Source: Pseudomonas laurentiana (GTDB taxonomy: Bacteria > Pseudomonadota > Gammaproteobacteria > Pseudomonadales > Pseudomonadaceae). Taken from it: a stretch of DNA of 64,000 bases. The stretch is from positions 62,001 through 126,000 of the forward strand of contig NZ_BMQU01000011.1 of NCBI RefSeq assembly GCF_014648275.1, written 5' to 3'. The notes beneath the pieces were generated by a model. The model was not told the origin of the DNA. It ran no database searches and saw only the letters and a list, made by a program, of their open reading frames with translations. Shown here in pieces: positions 35,190-45,840 of this stretch (the first letter of the stretch is position 1; the number at the start of each line of letters is the position of its first letter). Both the position numbers and the translations under genes were made by a program.

Positions 35190-35945
35190 ATGGAAAAGAG
35201 CAAGCAGGGTGTGTCCCCGTCGGTACCGCGCCATGTCGCGATCATCATGGACGGAAACAATCGCTGGGCGAAGAAACGTCTGCTGCCCGGCGTTGCCGGG
35301 CACAAGGCGGGTGTTGATGCCGTTCGTGCTGTGATCGAGGTGTGCGCCGAAGCCAAGGTCGAGGTGCTGACCCTGTTCGCGTTCTCCAGTGAAAACTGGC
35401 AGCGGCCGGCAGAAGAGGTCGGTGCGCTGATGGAGCTGTTCTTCTCAGCCTTGCGCCGGGAGGCCAAGCGCCTGAACGAAAACAAGATCAGTCTCCGGAT
35501 CATTGGTGATCGCTCGCGTTTTCATCCGGAGCTGCAGGCTGCCATGCGTGAAGCTGAAGCGCTGACGGCGGGCAGTGGTCGCTTTATCCTGCAGATCGCT
35601 GCCAACTACGGTGGTCAGTGGGATATCGCTCAGGCAGCCCAGCGCTTGGCGCGGGAAGTTCAAGCGGGGCACTTGCGCCCGGAAGACATCACGCCCGAGC
35701 TGCTGCAGCCTTGCCTGGCTACCGGTGATCTGCCGTTGCCTGATCTGTGTATCCGCACGGGTGGCGAGCACCGCATCAGCAACTTCTTGTTGTGGCAGCT
35801 GGCGTATTCCGAGCTGTATTTCTCCGACCTGTTCTGGCCGGACTTCAAACACGAAGCCATGCGCCAGGCGCTGGCCGATTTCGCTTCGCGCCAGCGCCGC
35901 TTTGGTAAAACCAGCGAGCAGGTCGAAGCTGGAGCCCGTGCTTAA
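35190..35945 (+). CDS. uppS: Undecaprenyl diphosphate synthase (cis-prenyltransferase)
   Basis: Adds eight isoprene units to farnesyl diphosphate to give the C55 carrier lipid for peptidoglycan and O-antigen. The 251 residues have the signature HVAIIMDGNNRWAKKR with the catalytic Asp21, ENWQRP, and the C-terminal DLCIRTGGEHRISNFLLWQ and Y-S-E-L-Y-F segments that bind diphosphate. It overlaps the cdsA start by one base (TAATG). It shares the isoprenoid theme of dxr, ispD and ispF elsewhere in the window. Confidence 0.97.
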   Translation: MEKSKQGVSPSVPRHVAIIMDGNNRWAKKRLLPGVAGHKAGVDAVRAVIEVCAEAKVEVLTLFAFSSENWQRPAEEVGALMELFFSALRREAKRLNENKISLRIIGDRSRFHPELQAAMREAEALTAGSGRFILQIAANYGGQWDIAQAAQRLAREVQAGHLRPEDITPELLQPCLATGDLPLPDLCIRTGGEHRISNFLLWQLAYSELYFSDLFWPDFKHEAMRQALADFASRQRRFGKTSEQVEAGARA

Positions 35946-36760
35946 TGCTTAAACAACGCATCATCACTGCGCTGATCCTGTTGCCGATCGCTCTGGGTGG
36001 TTTCTTCCTGCTCGATGGCGGGGATTTTGCCTTGTTCATTGGTGCAATTGTCACCCTTGGGGCTTGGGAGTGGGCGCGTTTGTCGGGCCTGGTTGCTCAG
36101 TCGTTGCGCATTACCTATGCCGCCGTGGTGGCGGGTTTGTTGATGCTGCTTCACCTGATGCCGGATCTGGCGCCTTGGGTACTTGGTGCATCGGTGCTGT
36201 GGTGGGGGGTAGCGACCTGGTTGGTGTTGACCTATCCGGCCAGCAGTGAGCTGTGGGCCAGTGCGGCCTGCAAGTTGCTCATTGGCCTGTTGATCCTCCT
36301 GCCTGCATGGCAGGGGTTGATCCTGCTCAAGCACTGGCCGCTCGGTAACGGGTTGATCATGTCGGTCATGGTGCTGGTCTGGGCTGCCGATATTGGCGCT
36401 TATTTCTCCGGCAAGGCCTTTGGCAAGCGCAAACTGGCGCCGCAAGTCAGCCCAGGCAAGAGCTGGGAAGGGGTGTATGGCGGCGTAGCGTTGAGTTTGG
36501 CCATCACTGCGGCGGTCGGGGTGAATCGCGGTTGGTCTGTCGCTGAACTGCTGCTGGGGCTGCTGGGCGCTGCGTTGGTCGTGGCGGTTTCGGTTGTGGG
36601 CGACCTGACCGAGAGCATGTTCAAGCGCCGTGCCGGGCTCAAGGACAGCAGCAACCTGTTGCCGGGTCACGGCGGTGTGCTGGACCGTATTGATAGCCTG
36701 ACAGCTGCCATTCCGCTATTTGCTGTGCTGCTCTGGGCAGCTAACTGGGGCGCGATGTGA
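35945..36760 (+). CDS. cdsA: Phosphatidate cytidylyltransferase
   Basis: Makes CDP-diacylglycerol from phosphatidate and CTP, the branch point of phospholipid synthesis. The 271-residue protein has about seven to eight membrane helices over the first 200 residues. The family signature [20 protein letters not shown]...[14 protein letters not shown] is at about 216-252. It overlaps uppS by one base and dxr by four (GTGA), so this block is translated as a coupled string. Confidence 0.96.
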   Translation: MLKQRIITALILLPIALGGFFLLDGGDFALFIGAIVTLGAWEWARLSGLVAQSLRITYAAVVAGLLMLLHLMPDLAPWVLGASVLWWGVATWLVLTYPASSELWASAACKLLIGLLILLPAWQGLILLKHWPLGNGLIMSVMVLVWAADIGAYFSGKAFGKRKLAPQVSPGKSWEGVYGGVALSLAITAAVGVNRGWSVAELLLGLLGAALVVAVSVVGDLTESMFKRRAGLKDSSNLLPGHGGVLDRIDSLTAAIPLFAVLLWAANWGAM

Positions 36761-37947
36761 GCGGCTTGCAACGAATTACCGTGCTTGGGGCCACTGGCTC
36801 CATTGGTCTGAGTACGCTTGATGTAATTGCTCGTCATCCTGAGCGCTACCAGGTGTTCGCGCTGAGCGGCTACTCGCGCTTGAGCGAGTTACTGGCGTTG
36901 TGCGTTCGTCACTCGCCATCCTATGCCGTGGTGCCCAGTGCCGAGGCGGCGCAGCAGTTGCGCGCCGATCTGCGTGCTGCTGGTTCAGCTACCGAGGTGC
37001 TGGTCGGCGAGGCGGGGTTGTGCCAGGTTGCCGCTGCCCCTGAGGTGGATGCTGTCATGGCCGCCATCGTCGGAGCAGCGGGGTTGCGTCCGACCCTGGC
37101 GGCTGTCGAGGCTGGCAAAAAAGTGCTGCTCGCAAACAAGGAGGCGCTGGTCATGTCCGGCGCACTCTTCATGCAGGCTGTGCGCCGTAGTGGCGCAGTG
37201 CTTCTGCCGATTGATAGCGAGCATAATGCGATCTTCCAATGCCTGCCGGGTGATTTTTCCCGTGGTTTGCCTCAGGTCGGCGTGCGGCGAATTCTGTTGA
37301 CCGCATCCGGTGGCCCGTTCAGGCAAACCCCGCAAAGTGAATTGGCTGCTGTTACACCGGAACAGGCGTGCGCGCACCCGAACTGGTCGATGGGGCGAAA
37401 AATCTCTGTCGATTCGGCGAGCATGATGAACAAAGGGTTGGAGTTGATCGAGGCCTGTTGGTTGTTCGATGCGCGGCCAGCTCAGATTGAAGTGGTGGTT
37501 CATCCGCAAAGCGTCATCCATTCGCTGGTTGATTATGTCGATGGCTCGGTGCTGGCGCAGTTGGGTAATCCCGATATGCGTACGCCGATCGCCAATGCGC
37601 TGGCCTGGCCCGAGCGTATTGATTCCGGTGTTGCGCCGCTGGATCTGTTTGCCATTGCCCGATTGGACTTCCAGGCGCCGGATGAGCAGCGCTTCCCTTG
37701 TCTGCGGTTGTCGCGTGAGGCTGCTGACGCAGGGGGCAGTGCTCCGGCACTGCTCAACGCCGCTAATGAAGTGGCAGTGGCCGCATTTCTTGAGCGGCGC
37801 ATCCGTTTCCCTGAGATCGCGAGTATGATCGAGCATGTACTCGATCGTGAGCCAGTGGTTGCGGTAGATACGCTTGATGCCGTGTTTACAGCTGATCGCC
37901 AGGCGCGCCTTCTGGCAGAACAGTGGTTGAGTCGTCACGGACGCTGA
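36757..37947 (+). CDS. dxr: 1-deoxy-D-xylulose-5-phosphate reductoisomerase
   Basis: The NADPH-dependent second enzyme of the MEP isoprenoid pathway. The 396 residues carry the NADPH loop [13 protein letters not shown] (about 9-21), [10 protein letters not shown], the metal site IDSEHNA (D and E) and [19 protein letters not shown] (substrate and metal). The start is a GTG at 36757 inside the cdsA stop, with the typical sequence [15 protein letters not shown]. It is followed by rseP after 57 bp. Confidence 0.97.
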   Translation: MSGLQRITVLGATGSIGLSTLDVIARHPERYQVFALSGYSRLSELLALCVRHSPSYAVVPSAEAAQQLRADLRAAGSATEVLVGEAGLCQVAAAPEVDAVMAAIVGAAGLRPTLAAVEAGKKVLLANKEALVMSGALFMQAVRRSGAVLLPIDSEHNAIFQCLPGDFSRGLPQVGVRRILLTASGGPFRQTPQSELAAVTPEQACAHPNWSMGRKISVDSASMMNKGLELIEACWLFDARPAQIEVVVHPQSVIHSLVDYVDGSVLAQLGNPDMRTPIANALAWPERIDSGVAPLDLFAIARLDFQAPDEQRFPCLRLSREAADAGGSAPALLNAANEVAVAAFLERRIRFPEIASMIEHVLDREPVVAVDTLDAVFTADRQARLLAEQWLSRHGR

Positions 37948-38004
37948 TACGTCGCGCTTCATGGCGCGGCGTCAACGTCCGATGAACGTCATTCGGAGAG
38001 AGAC

Positions 38005-39357
38005 ATGAGTGCGCTCTACATGATTATCGGCACCCTGGTTGCATTGGGTGTGCTGGTCACCTTTCACGAGTTCGGTCACTTCTGGGTGGCGCGCCGCTGC
38101 GGCGTCAAGGTCCTGCGTTTTTCTGTGGGTTTCGGCCTGCCACTGCTTCGTTGGCATGATCGGCATGGTACTGAGTTTGTAGTCGCGGCTATCCCGTTGG
38201 GTGGCTACGTCAAGATGCTTGATGAACGAGAGGGCGAGGTGCCGCCCGATCAGCTCGATCAGTCTTTCAATCGTAAGTCGGTACGCCAGCGTATTGCTAT
38301 CGTCGCGGCCGGTCCTGTTGCCAACTTTCTGCTCGCTATCCTGTTTTTCTGGGTGTTGGCCATGCTTGGCAGTCAGCAGGTGCGCCCGGTCATTGGCGCA
38401 GTCGAGGCCGATAGCATTGCTGCGGTTGCCGGTCTGGCGGCGGGTCAGGAAGTCATTGCAGTAGACGGTGAGCCGATCAACGGTTGGGCTGCGGTCAATC
38501 TGCAGTTGATTCGCCGCCTGGGTGAGACCGGTTCGCTGCAGGTGACAGTCAGGGAAGAGGGGGGCACTGTTGACAGCATCCATGTGCTCAAACTCGACAA
38601 GTGGCTGAAGGGGGCTGATGAGCCGGACCCGATCCGCTCGTTGGGGATTCGGCCATGGCGTCCTGCCTTGCCGCCCGTGTTGGCCGAACTTGACCCTAAA
38701 GGTCCTGCTCAGGCTGCCGGTCTGAAAGCGGGTGATCGTCTTCTTGCGCTTGATGGGCAGGTGGTGAGTGAGTGGCAGCAGGTGGTCGACAAGGTGCGCA
38801 GTCGTGCCGGCGGCCGCGTCACGCTGAGTGTTGAGCGAGATGGTGCCACCCTGGAGCTGCCGGTGAACCTGGCGACCCGTGGTGAGGGTAAGGCTGCCAG
38901 TGGCTATCTTGGTGCAGGTGTCAAAGCTGTCGAATGGCCACCTAGCATGCTGCGCGAGGTGCGCTACGGGCCGCTTGCAGCCGTCGGCGAAGGGCTCTCG
39001 CGCACGTGGAACATGAGTGTCCTGACCCTGGATTCGCTCAAGAAAATGCTGTTCGGCGAGCTCTCGGTAAAAAACTTGAGCGGACCGATAACCATTGCTA
39101 AAGTGGCGGGCGCTTCAGCCCAGTCCGGTGTTGGGGATTTCCTTAATTTCCTCGCCTACCTGAGCATTAGCCTGGGGGTTCTGAATTTGCTGCCTATTCC
39201 AGTGTTGGATGGGGGGCATTTGCTGTTTTACCTGATCGAATGGGCGCGTGGTCGCCCGCTCTCTGATCGGGTGCAAGGTTGGGGAATCCAGATCGGTATC
39301 AGTTTGGTAGTCGGGGTGATGTTGCTCGCCTTGATCAACGATTTGGGTCGTCTGTAA
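38005..39357 (+). CDS. rseP: Site-2 intramembrane zinc protease RseP
   Basis: Cleaves anti-sigma factor within the inner membrane (the MucP function for MucA in Pseudomonas) and remnant signal peptides. The 450-residue protein has the zinc motif HEFGH (residues 22-26) in the first helix, two central PDZ domains (about 115-200 and 220-305) with GLAAGQEV and GLKAGDRLL, and the second active-site motif PIPVLDGGHLLFY near 400 with its Asp ligand. AGAGAGA lies before the ATG. bamA follows after 74 bp. Confidence 0.96.
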   Translation: MSALYMIIGTLVALGVLVTFHEFGHFWVARRCGVKVLRFSVGFGLPLLRWHDRHGTEFVVAAIPLGGYVKMLDEREGEVPPDQLDQSFNRKSVRQRIAIVAAGPVANFLLAILFFWVLAMLGSQQVRPVIGAVEADSIAAVAGLAAGQEVIAVDGEPINGWAAVNLQLIRRLGETGSLQVTVREEGGTVDSIHVLKLDKWLKGADEPDPIRSLGIRPWRPALPPVLAELDPKGPAQAAGLKAGDRLLALDGQVVSEWQQVVDKVRSRAGGRVTLSVERDGATLELPVNLATRGEGKAASGYLGAGVKAVEWPPSMLREVRYGPLAAVGEGLSRTWNMSVLTLDSLKKMLFGELSVKNLSGPITIAKVAGASAQSGVGDFLNFLAYLSISLGVLNLLPIPVLDGGHLLFYLIEWARGRPLSDRVQGWGIQIGISLVVGVMLLALINDLGRL

Positions 39358-39431
39358 CGCTTCGCTCAATTGCGAACCCGCCGTCTTTCGCGGAGGGTCG
39401 TTTATTGCCAGTTGGAATAAGAAAGGACTTC

Positions 39432-41780
39432 ATGAAACGTCTGCTGCTAACTGCGGTTCTCGCCGTACTGATGATCGCTGAAGTTCACGCCGAGTCCTTC
39501 ACCATCTCCGATATTCGTATCAATGGCCTGCAGCGGGTTTCCGCGGGCAGTGTATTTGGCGCATTGCCGCTGAATGTCGGTGACGACGCCGATGACCGCC
39601 GCCTGGTGGAGTCCACCCGTGCGCTGTTCAAAACCGGCTTCTTTCAGGACATCCAACTGGGGCGTGAAGGCAACGTTCTGATCATCAATGTGGTCGAGCG
39701 TCCTTCGGTTGCGAGTATCGAGATCGACGGTAACAAGGCCATCAGCACTGAGGATCTGCTCAAGGGCTTGAAACAGTCCGGGCTGTCCGAAGGTGAAATT
39801 TTCCAGCGCGCAACCCTTGAGGGCGTGCGTAACGAGTTGCAGCGTCAGTACGTTGCCCAGGGTCGTTACTCGGCCGAGGTCGATACTGAGGTCGTACCGC
39901 AGCCGCGTAACCGCGTAGCGCTGAAAATCAAGATCAACGAAGGCACCGTTGCAGCGATCCAGCACATCAACGTGGTCGGTAATACCGTCTTCTCCGATGA
40001 AGAGCTGGCAGGTCTGTTCGAGCTCAAGACCACCAACTGGCTGTCGTTCTTCAAGAACGATGACAAGTATGCTCGTGAAAAACTCTCCGGTGACCTGGAA
40101 CGTTTGCGCTCCTACTACCTGGACCGCGGCTACATCAACATGGATATCGCCTCCACCCAGGTATCCATCACCCCGGACAAGAAGCACGTCTATATCACCG
40201 TGAACGTCAACGAAGGTGAGAAATACACCGTTCGTGACGTCAAGCTATCCGGCGACCTGAAAGTACCGGAAGACCAGGTCAAGGCACTGTTGCTGGTGCA
40301 GCCTGGGCAAGTGTTCTCGCGCAAGGTCATGACCACTACCTCCGAGCTGATTACCCGTCGCCTGGGTAACGAAGGCTACACGTTCGCCAACGTCAACGGT
40401 GTGCCGCAACCGCACGACGATGACAAGACTGTCGATATCACCTTTGTAGTCGATCCGGGCAAGCGTGCTTACGTCAACCGCATTAACTTCCGCGGTAATA
40501 CCAAGTCCGAGGACGAAGTGTTGCGCCGTGAAATGCGCCAGATGGAAGGCGGGTGGGCATCCACCTACCTGATCGATCAGTCCAAGACCCGTCTGGAGCG
40601 CCTGGGCTTCTTTAAGGAAGTCAACGTCGAAACGCCTGCCGTGCCAGGTACCGATGACCAGGTAGACGTCAACTACAGCGTGGAAGAGCAGGCTTCCGGT
40701 TCGATCACTGCGAGCGTTGGTTTTGCCCAAAGTGCGGGCCTGATCCTCGGTGGTTCGATCAGCCAAAGCAACTTTCTGGGTACCGGTAACAAGGTCTCCA
40801 TTGGCTTGACCCGTAGCCAGTACCAGAGCCGTTACAACTTCAGCTTCGTCGACCCTTACTGGACCGCGGATGGTGTTAGCCTGGGCTACAACGCCTTTTA
40901 CCGCACCACTGACTACAAGGACCTGGATGTCGACGTTGCCAGCTATGCCGTAGACAGCCTCGGTGCGGGTGTCAGCGTTGGTTACCCAATTAGCGAAACG
41001 TCGCGCCTGACCTTTGGTTTGACCGCGCAGCAGGATCAGATCAAGACCGGTCGTTACACCGTTGACGAGATCTTCGATTTCGTCAAACAAGAGGGTGACA
41101 AGTACCTGAACTTCAAAGCCTCCGCAGGTTGGTCCGAGTCGACCCTGAACAAGGGCGTGCTGGCCACCCGTGGTCACTCGCAAAGCCTGGTGCTGGAAGC
41201 GACTACGCCAGGTAGCGACCTGTCGTTCTTCAAGCTGGACTACCGTGGCCAGGTGTTCAAGCCGATTACCAACGACTATACCCTGCGTATGCACACCGAA
41301 CTCGGTTATGGCGACGGTTTTGGCTCTACCAATGGGCTGCCGTTCTACGAGAACTACTACGCAGGTGGCTTCAACTCGGTTCGTGGCTTCAAGGACAGCA
41401 GTCTTGGCCCGCGCAGTACCCCGAGCACCGGCAAGAACCCAGGCACCATTCGTGACCCGGATCAGAATCCCCTGCCGTTCGGTGGTAACGTCCTCGTTCA
41501 GGGTGGTGTCGAGTTGCTGTTCCCGCTACCGTTCGTCAAGGATCAGCGTTCCTTGCGCACCTCGGTTTTCTGGGATGTGGGTAACGTCTTCGACACTCAA
41601 TGCGGTTCTCAACCGGACTGTGAAAAGGTTGGCCTTTCCGGGCTGGCCAGTTCCGTTGGTTTGGGCGTGACCTGGATCACGGCGCTTGGCCCGCTGAGCT
41701 TCAGCCTGGCAATGCCGGTCAAAGAGCCGAGCAGCGCCGATACCCAGGTGTTCCAATTCTCTCTGGGCCAGACCTTCTAA
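39432..41780 (+). CDS. bamA: Outer-membrane protein assembly factor BamA
   Basis: The essential Omp85-type barrel that inserts outer-membrane proteins. The 782-residue precursor has a signal peptide ending VHA, five POTRA domains (about 22-420) starting with FTISDIRINGLQRV, and a 16-strand barrel. The barrel has the L6 motif NSVRGFKDSSLGPR and ends FSLGQTF with the terminal Phe. The start at 39432 follows AAAGGA; the open frame upstream inside rseP is spurious. skp follows at 44 bp. Confidence 0.97.
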   Translation: MKRLLLTAVLAVLMIAEVHAESFTISDIRINGLQRVSAGSVFGALPLNVGDDADDRRLVESTRALFKTGFFQDIQLGREGNVLIINVVERPSVASIEIDGNKAISTEDLLKGLKQSGLSEGEIFQRATLEGVRNELQRQYVAQGRYSAEVDTEVVPQPRNRVALKIKINEGTVAAIQHINVVGNTVFSDEELAGLFELKTTNWLSFFKNDDKYAREKLSGDLERLRSYYLDRGYINMDIASTQVSITPDKKHVYITVNVNEGEKYTVRDVKLSGDLKVPEDQVKALLLVQPGQVFSRKVMTTTSELITRRLGNEGYTFANVNGVPQPHDDDKTVDITFVVDPGKRAYVNRINFRGNTKSEDEVLRREMRQMEGGWASTYLIDQSKTRLERLGFFKEVNVETPAVPGTDDQVDVNYSVEEQASGSITASVGFAQSAGLILGGSISQSNFLGTGNKVSIGLTRSQYQSRYNFSFVDPYWTADGVSLGYNAFYRTTDYKDLDVDVASYAVDSLGAGVSVGYPISETSRLTFGLTAQQDQIKTGRYTVDEIFDFVKQEGDKYLNFKASAGWSESTLNKGVLATRGHSQSLVLEATTPGSDLSFFKLDYRGQVFKPITNDYTLRMHTELGYGDGFGSTNGLPFYENYYAGGFNSVRGFKDSSLGPRSTPSTGKNPGTIRDPDQNPLPFGGNVLVQGGVELLFPLPFVKDQRSLRTSVFWDVGNVFDTQCGSQPDCEKVGLSGLASSVGLGVTWITALGPLSFSLAMPVKEPSSADTQVFQFSLGQTF

Positions 41781-41824
41781 GGGTCTGATCCTTGTAACGA
41801 CAACGGATTCTGTAGGAGTGCATC

Positions 41825-42328
41825 GTGCGTAAGTTGACCCAACTGGCTGTTCTGGCCGCTGCTCTGGTTGCGACCCCGGCATTCGCCGAAATGAAAATTG
41901 CCGTGCTGAACTATCAGATGGCACTGCTGGAGTCGGATGCGGCGAAGAAGTATGCCGTTGATGCCGAGAAAAAATTCGGTCCTCAGTTGACCAAGCTGAA
42001 AAACCTGGAAAGCAGCGCCAAGGGTATTCAGGATCGCCTGGTCAAAGGTGGCGACAAGATGCCTCAGGGTGAGCGTGAACGCCTGGAGCTCGAGTTCAAG
42101 CAGAAAGCACGTGACTTCCAGTTCCAGTCCAAGGAGCTGAATGAGGCCAAGGCAGTCGCTGACCGTGACATGCTCAAGCAATTGAAGCCGAAGCTGGACG
42201 GTGCTGTTGAGGAAGTCATCAAGAAAGGTGCTTTCGACCTGGTGCTTGAGCGCGGTGCGGTGATCGATGTCAAACCTCAGTACGACATCACCCGCCAAGT
42301 GATCGAGCGCATGAATCAGTCTCGCTGA
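41825..42328 (+). CDS. skp: Periplasmic chaperone Skp (OmpH family)
   Basis: A trimeric jellyfish-shaped chaperone that carries unfolded outer-membrane proteins to the Bam complex. The 167-residue precursor has a signal peptide ([15 protein letters not shown]) and then [22 protein letters not shown] and long helical arms rich in Lys/Glu/Gln. The start codon is GTG at 41825, with TAGGAG 8-9 bases upstream. lpxD begins one base after the stop. Its position after bamA is conserved. Confidence 0.95.
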   Translation: MRKLTQLAVLAAALVATPAFAEMKIAVLNYQMALLESDAAKKYAVDAEKKFGPQLTKLKNLESSAKGIQDRLVKGGDKMPQGERERLELEFKQKARDFQFQSKELNEAKAVADRDMLKQLKPKLDGAVEEVIKKGAFDLVLERGAVIDVKPQYDITRQVIERMNQSR

Positions 42329-42329
42329 T

Positions 42330-43385
42330 ATGACGTTCAGTATGAAACTGGGGCAACTGGCAGAGTTTCTCGGGGCGACGCTCAGTGGCCCTGCTGAGCT
42401 TGAAATCGTCGGCCTGGCAACCTTGCAGGATGCAGGTCCGGGCCAATTGAGCTTTCTGGCCAACCCTCAGTACCGCAAGTATCTGGGCGAGAGCACTGCC
42501 GCTGCGGTATTGCTCAAGCCGAGCGATGCCGAAGGTTTTGCCGGTCATGCGTTGATCGTGCCTGATCCCTATCTTGCGTATGCGCGCATTTCCCACTTGT
42601 TCGATCCCAAACCAAAGGCTGTGGCGGGAGTTCATCCCAGCGCCGTGGTGGCTGCGGATGCCCAGATCGACGCCAGCGCCAGTATCGGTGCCTTTGCTGT
42701 CATCGAGAGCGGTGCCCGGATCGGTCCTGGTGTAACGGTTGGCGCGCAGTGCTTTATCGGTGCCCGTTGTGTGATCGGCGAGGGTGGCTGGTTGGCGCCC
42801 AAGGTGACCCTGTATCACGACGTCAGGATTGGTAAGCGCGTTGTGATTCAGTCCGGTGCCGTGTTGGGTGGCGAAGGTTTCGGTTTTGCCAACGAAAAGG
42901 GTGTCTGGCAGAAAATCGCTCAGATTGGCGGTGTGACGATCGGTGATGATGTCGAAATCGGTGTCAACACCGCTATCGATCGGGGTGCCTTGGCTGATAC
43001 CTGCATTGGTAATGGTGTCAAACTCGACAACCAGATCCAGATTGCACATAACGTTCAGATCGGCGATCACACGGCCATGGCCGCTTGCGTCGGAATCTCC
43101 GGTAGCACCAAGATCGGTAAGCATTGCACGATCGCAGGTGGCGTCGGGATGGTCGGCCATATCGATGTCTGTGATGGTGTGTTCGTTTCCGGTATGACGA
43201 TGGTTACTCGCTCAATCACTGAGCCGGGTGCCTATTCTTCCGGTACGGCCATGCAGCCGTTGGCAGAGTGGCGCAAGAGCGCGGCGCGAATTCGGCAGTT
43301 GGACGAGATGGCGAAACGTCTCGTCCAGGTGGAAAAGCGAGTCGACACCGTGACCTCAGACGGCAAAGCTTCATCAGAAGGCTGA
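42330..43385 (+). CDS. lpxD: UDP-3-O-(3-hydroxyacyl)glucosamine N-acyltransferase
   Basis: Third step of lipid A synthesis; transfers a second hydroxyacyl chain from acyl-ACP. The 351 residues show the N-terminal uridine-binding domain ([36 protein letters not shown]), the left-handed beta-helix of hexapeptide repeats (about 105-290), the catalytic His in [21 protein letters not shown], and a C-terminal helix. A 111 bp gap with a hairpin separates it from fabZ. Confidence 0.97.
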   Translation: MTFSMKLGQLAEFLGATLSGPAELEIVGLATLQDAGPGQLSFLANPQYRKYLGESTAAAVLLKPSDAEGFAGHALIVPDPYLAYARISHLFDPKPKAVAGVHPSAVVAADAQIDASASIGAFAVIESGARIGPGVTVGAQCFIGARCVIGEGGWLAPKVTLYHDVRIGKRVVIQSGAVLGGEGFGFANEKGVWQKIAQIGGVTIGDDVEIGVNTAIDRGALADTCIGNGVKLDNQIQIAHNVQIGDHTAMAACVGISGSTKIGKHCTIAGGVGMVGHIDVCDGVFVSGMTMVTRSITEPGAYSSGTAMQPLAEWRKSAARIRQLDEMAKRLVQVEKRVDTVTSDGKASSEG

Positions 43386-43441
43386 TACCATTTCCTGATC
43401 AGGCGCGCTCAACTGCTGGATAGCCGCCTTGATTTGCAAAA

Positions 43442-43468
43442 GGAGCGTTAAGCGAATGCTTGCGCTCC
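43442..43468 (+). other. Intercistronic hairpin in the lpxD-fabZ gap
   Basis: GGAGCG (43442-43447) pairs with CGCTCC (43463-43468) and, inside, AAGC (43450-43453) with GCTT (43458-43461) around a GAAT loop. It lies 28 bases before the fabZ ATG. No T-run follows, so it would be a leader structure rather than a terminator. Function unknown. Confidence 0.5.
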
Positions 43469-43496
43469 CTATCTTTACTACAGGCTTCCCCCCGAA

Positions 43497-43937
43497 ATGA
43501 TGGACATCAACGAGATTCGCGAATACCTGCCTCACCGTTACCCGTTCCTGCTGGTGGACCGGGTAGTGGACTTGGACGTAGAGGCTCAGCGCATTCGTGC
43601 TTACAAGAATGTCAGCATCAACGAGCCTTTCTTCAATGGTCACTTCCCGGCGCACCCGATCATGCCCGGTGTATTGATCATCGAGGCCATGGCTCAGGCA
43701 GCTGGTATCCTCGGCTTCAAGATGCTCGACGTCAAACCTGCGGACGGTACCCTCTACTACTTCGTGGGTTCCGACAAACTGCGCTTCCGACAGCCAGTTC
43801 TGCCGGGTGACCAGCTGATTCTTGAGGCCAAGTTCATCAGCTGCAAGCGCCAGATCTGGAAGTTTGACTGCCAGGCTTCGGTGGATGGCAAGCCGGTCTG
43901 TTCGGCCGAAATCATCTGCGCGGAACGTAAACTATGA
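43497..43937 (+). CDS. fabZ: 3-hydroxyacyl-ACP dehydratase FabZ
   Basis: A hot-dog-fold dehydratase of fatty acid elongation. The 146 residues carry the catalytic pair in [25 protein letters not shown] (His in HFPAHP, Glu in IEAMAQ) and begin [23 protein letters not shown]. It competes with lipid A synthesis for 3-hydroxyacyl-ACP, and its gene lies among the lpx genes, overlapping lpxA by 4 bp. The start at 43497 (ATGATG) is the first of two adjacent ATG codons. Confidence 0.97.
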   Translation: MMDINEIREYLPHRYPFLLVDRVVDLDVEAQRIRAYKNVSINEPFFNGHFPAHPIMPGVLIIEAMAQAAGILGFKMLDVKPADGTLYYFVGSDKLRFRQPVLPGDQLILEAKFISCKRQIWKFDCQASVDGKPVCSAEIICAERKL

Positions 43938-44710
43938 GTTTGATTGACCCTCGGGCAATCATCGACCCTTCGGCCAAGTTGGCCGAAGGCGTCGAGGTCG
44001 GCCCCTGGTCGATCATCGGCGCAGATGTCGAGATCGGGGAGGGGACCGTTGTCGGTCCGCATGTGATCATCAAAGGGCCAACCCGTATCGGTCGGCACAA
44101 TCGCATTTATCAGTTTTCCTCAGTTGGCGAAGACACCCCTGATCTGAAGTACAAGGGTGAACCTACCCGCCTGGTCATTGGCGATCACAACGTGATTCGC
44201 GAGGGCGTGACCATTCATCGGGGCACCATACAGGACCGCTCGGAGACGACACTGGGTGATCACAACCTGATCATGGCTTATGCTCACATCGGCCACGATA
44301 GCGTCATTGGCAACCATTGCATTCTGGTTAACAACACCGCGCTGGCCGGCCATGTGCACGTTGATGATTGGGCGATCCTCTCCGGATTCACTCTGGTTCA
44401 TCAGTTCTGCCATATTGGCGCTCATAGCTTCTCTGGCATGGGTACCGCAATCGGCAAGGATGTACCGGCATTCGTAACGGTCTTTGGCAACCCCGCTGAA
44501 GCACGCAGCATGAACTTCGAAGGCATGCGTCGTCGTGGGTTCAGTGACGATGCCATTCATGCGCTGCGCCGTGCCTACAAGGTGGTTTACCGCCAAGGAC
44601 TGACGGTCGAGCAGGCCATCGTCGAACTCGCCGAGTCGGCCAGTCAATTTCCTGAAGTCGACCTGTTCCTCACGTCGATCAAGAACTCCACTCGCGGCAT
44701 CACTCGCTGA
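43934..44710 (+). CDS. lpxA: UDP-N-acetylglucosamine O-acyltransferase LpxA
   Basis: First step of lipid A synthesis. The 258-residue protein is a left-handed beta-helix (hexapeptide repeats over residues 1-190, e.g. [20 protein letters not shown]) with the catalytic His in [18 protein letters not shown]. The helical C-terminus begins at [17 protein letters not shown]. It starts inside the fabZ stop codon region (ATGA overlap) and ends 2 bases before lpxB. Confidence 0.97.
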   Translation: MSLIDPRAIIDPSAKLAEGVEVGPWSIIGADVEIGEGTVVGPHVIIKGPTRIGRHNRIYQFSSVGEDTPDLKYKGEPTRLVIGDHNVIREGVTIHRGTIQDRSETTLGDHNLIMAYAHIGHDSVIGNHCILVNNTALAGHVHVDDWAILSGFTLVHQFCHIGAHSFSGMGTAIGKDVPAFVTVFGNPAEARSMNFEGMRRRGFSDDAIHALRRAYKVVYRQGLTVEQAIVELAESASQFPEVDLFLTSIKNSTRGITR

Positions 44711-44712
44711 CC

Positions 44713-45840
44713 ATGGCGCAGCTTTGTATAGCGCTGGTGGCGGGTGAGGCCAGTGGCGATATCCTGGGTGCGGGCCTGATGCGCGCATTGAAGAGCCGTC
44801 ACCCGGATATCCGCTTCATTGGCGTAGGCGGCCCGTTGATGCAGGCCGAAGGCCTGGATTCGTATTTCCCTATGGAGCGCCTGGCCGTCATGGGCCTGGT
44901 CGAGGTGCTTGGGCGCCTGCGTGAGTTGCTCAAGCGCCGCAAGGCACTGATCCAGACGCTGATGGCCGAGAAGCCCGATGTGTTTATCGGTATCGATGCC
45001 CCGGACTTCACCCTCAATATCGAGTTGAAGCTGCGTCAGGTCGGCATCAAGACGGTGCATTACGTCAGCCCGTCGGTCTGGGCCTGGCGGCAGAAGCGTG
45101 TATTGAAGATTCGCGAAGGTTGCGACCTGATGCTCACCCTGCTGCCTTTCGAGGCGAAGTTCTACGAGGAGCAGGGCGTTCCGGTGCGCTTCGTCGGTCA
45201 TCCGTTGGCCGATACCATCGACCTGACATGCGACCGCAACGCAGCTCGCGCTCAGTTAGGGTTGTCGGATGGGCCGCTGGTAGCCTTGATGCCAGGTAGT
45301 CGTGGCGGTGAAGTCGGCCGTCTGGGTGCGTTGTTCCTGGATGCCGCGCAACGCCTGCAAGCACTGGTTCCGGGTGTGCGCTTCGTTTCCCCCTGCGCCA
45401 ATGCCCTGCGCCGTGAACAGCTTGAGCAGATGCTGGTCGGGCGTGATTTGCCGGTGACCCTGCTTGACGGTCAGTCGCACCAGGCCCTGGCGGCGTGTGA
45501 TGCCGTGTTGATCGCTTCAGGTACCGCTACCCTTGAGGCATTGCTGTTCAAGCGGCCGATGGTGGTTGCCTACCGCTTGGCACCGTTGACCTACTGGATT
45601 CTCAAACGTCTGGTGAAGAGCCCGTACGTCTCCCTGCCCAACCTGCTCGCTCAGCGCCTGCTCGTGCCGGAGCTGCTGCAGGATGCTGCGACGCCCGAGG
45701 CATTGGCCGAAACATTGGCGCCGTTGCTTGCCGATGGTCGTGGGCAGACCGACAGCTTCGATCAGATTCACCGTACGCTGCGCCGTGACGCCTCCAATCA
45801 GGCGGCTGAAGCGGTGCTTGCCTTGCTGGAAAACCGATAA
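44713..45840 (+). CDS. lpxB: Lipid-A-disaccharide synthase
   Basis: A peripheral membrane GT-B (GT19) enzyme that joins UDP-diacylglucosamine to lipid X. The 375 residues have the signature [20 protein letters not shown] (8-27), [23 protein letters not shown] and [27 protein letters not shown]. It begins 2 bases after lpxA; the rnhB ATG follows its stop directly. Confidence 0.97.
   Translation: MAQLCIALVAGEASGDILGAGLMRALKSRHPDIRFIGVGGPLMQAEGLDSYFPMERLAVMGLVEVLGRLRELLKRRKALIQTLMAEKPDVFIGIDAPDFTLNIELKLRQVGIKTVHYVSPSVWAWRQKRVLKIREGCDLMLTLLPFEAKFYEEQGVPVRFVGHPLADTIDLTCDRNAARAQLGLSDGPLVALMPGSRGGEVGRLGALFLDAAQRLQALVPGVRFVSPCANALRREQLEQMLVGRDLPVTLLDGQSHQALAACDAVLIASGTATLEALLFKRPMVVAYRLAPLTYWILKRLVKSPYVSLPNLLAQRLLVPELLQDAATPEALAETLAPLLADGRGQTDSFDQIHRTLRRDASNQAAEAVLALLENR

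Noticed and set aside
39376-39420. Possible AlgU/sigma-E promoter before bamA (GAACCC ... TCGTTT)
   Set aside because: The spacing (18 bp) and both boxes depart from GAACTT-N16/17-TCTRA; too weak to list.
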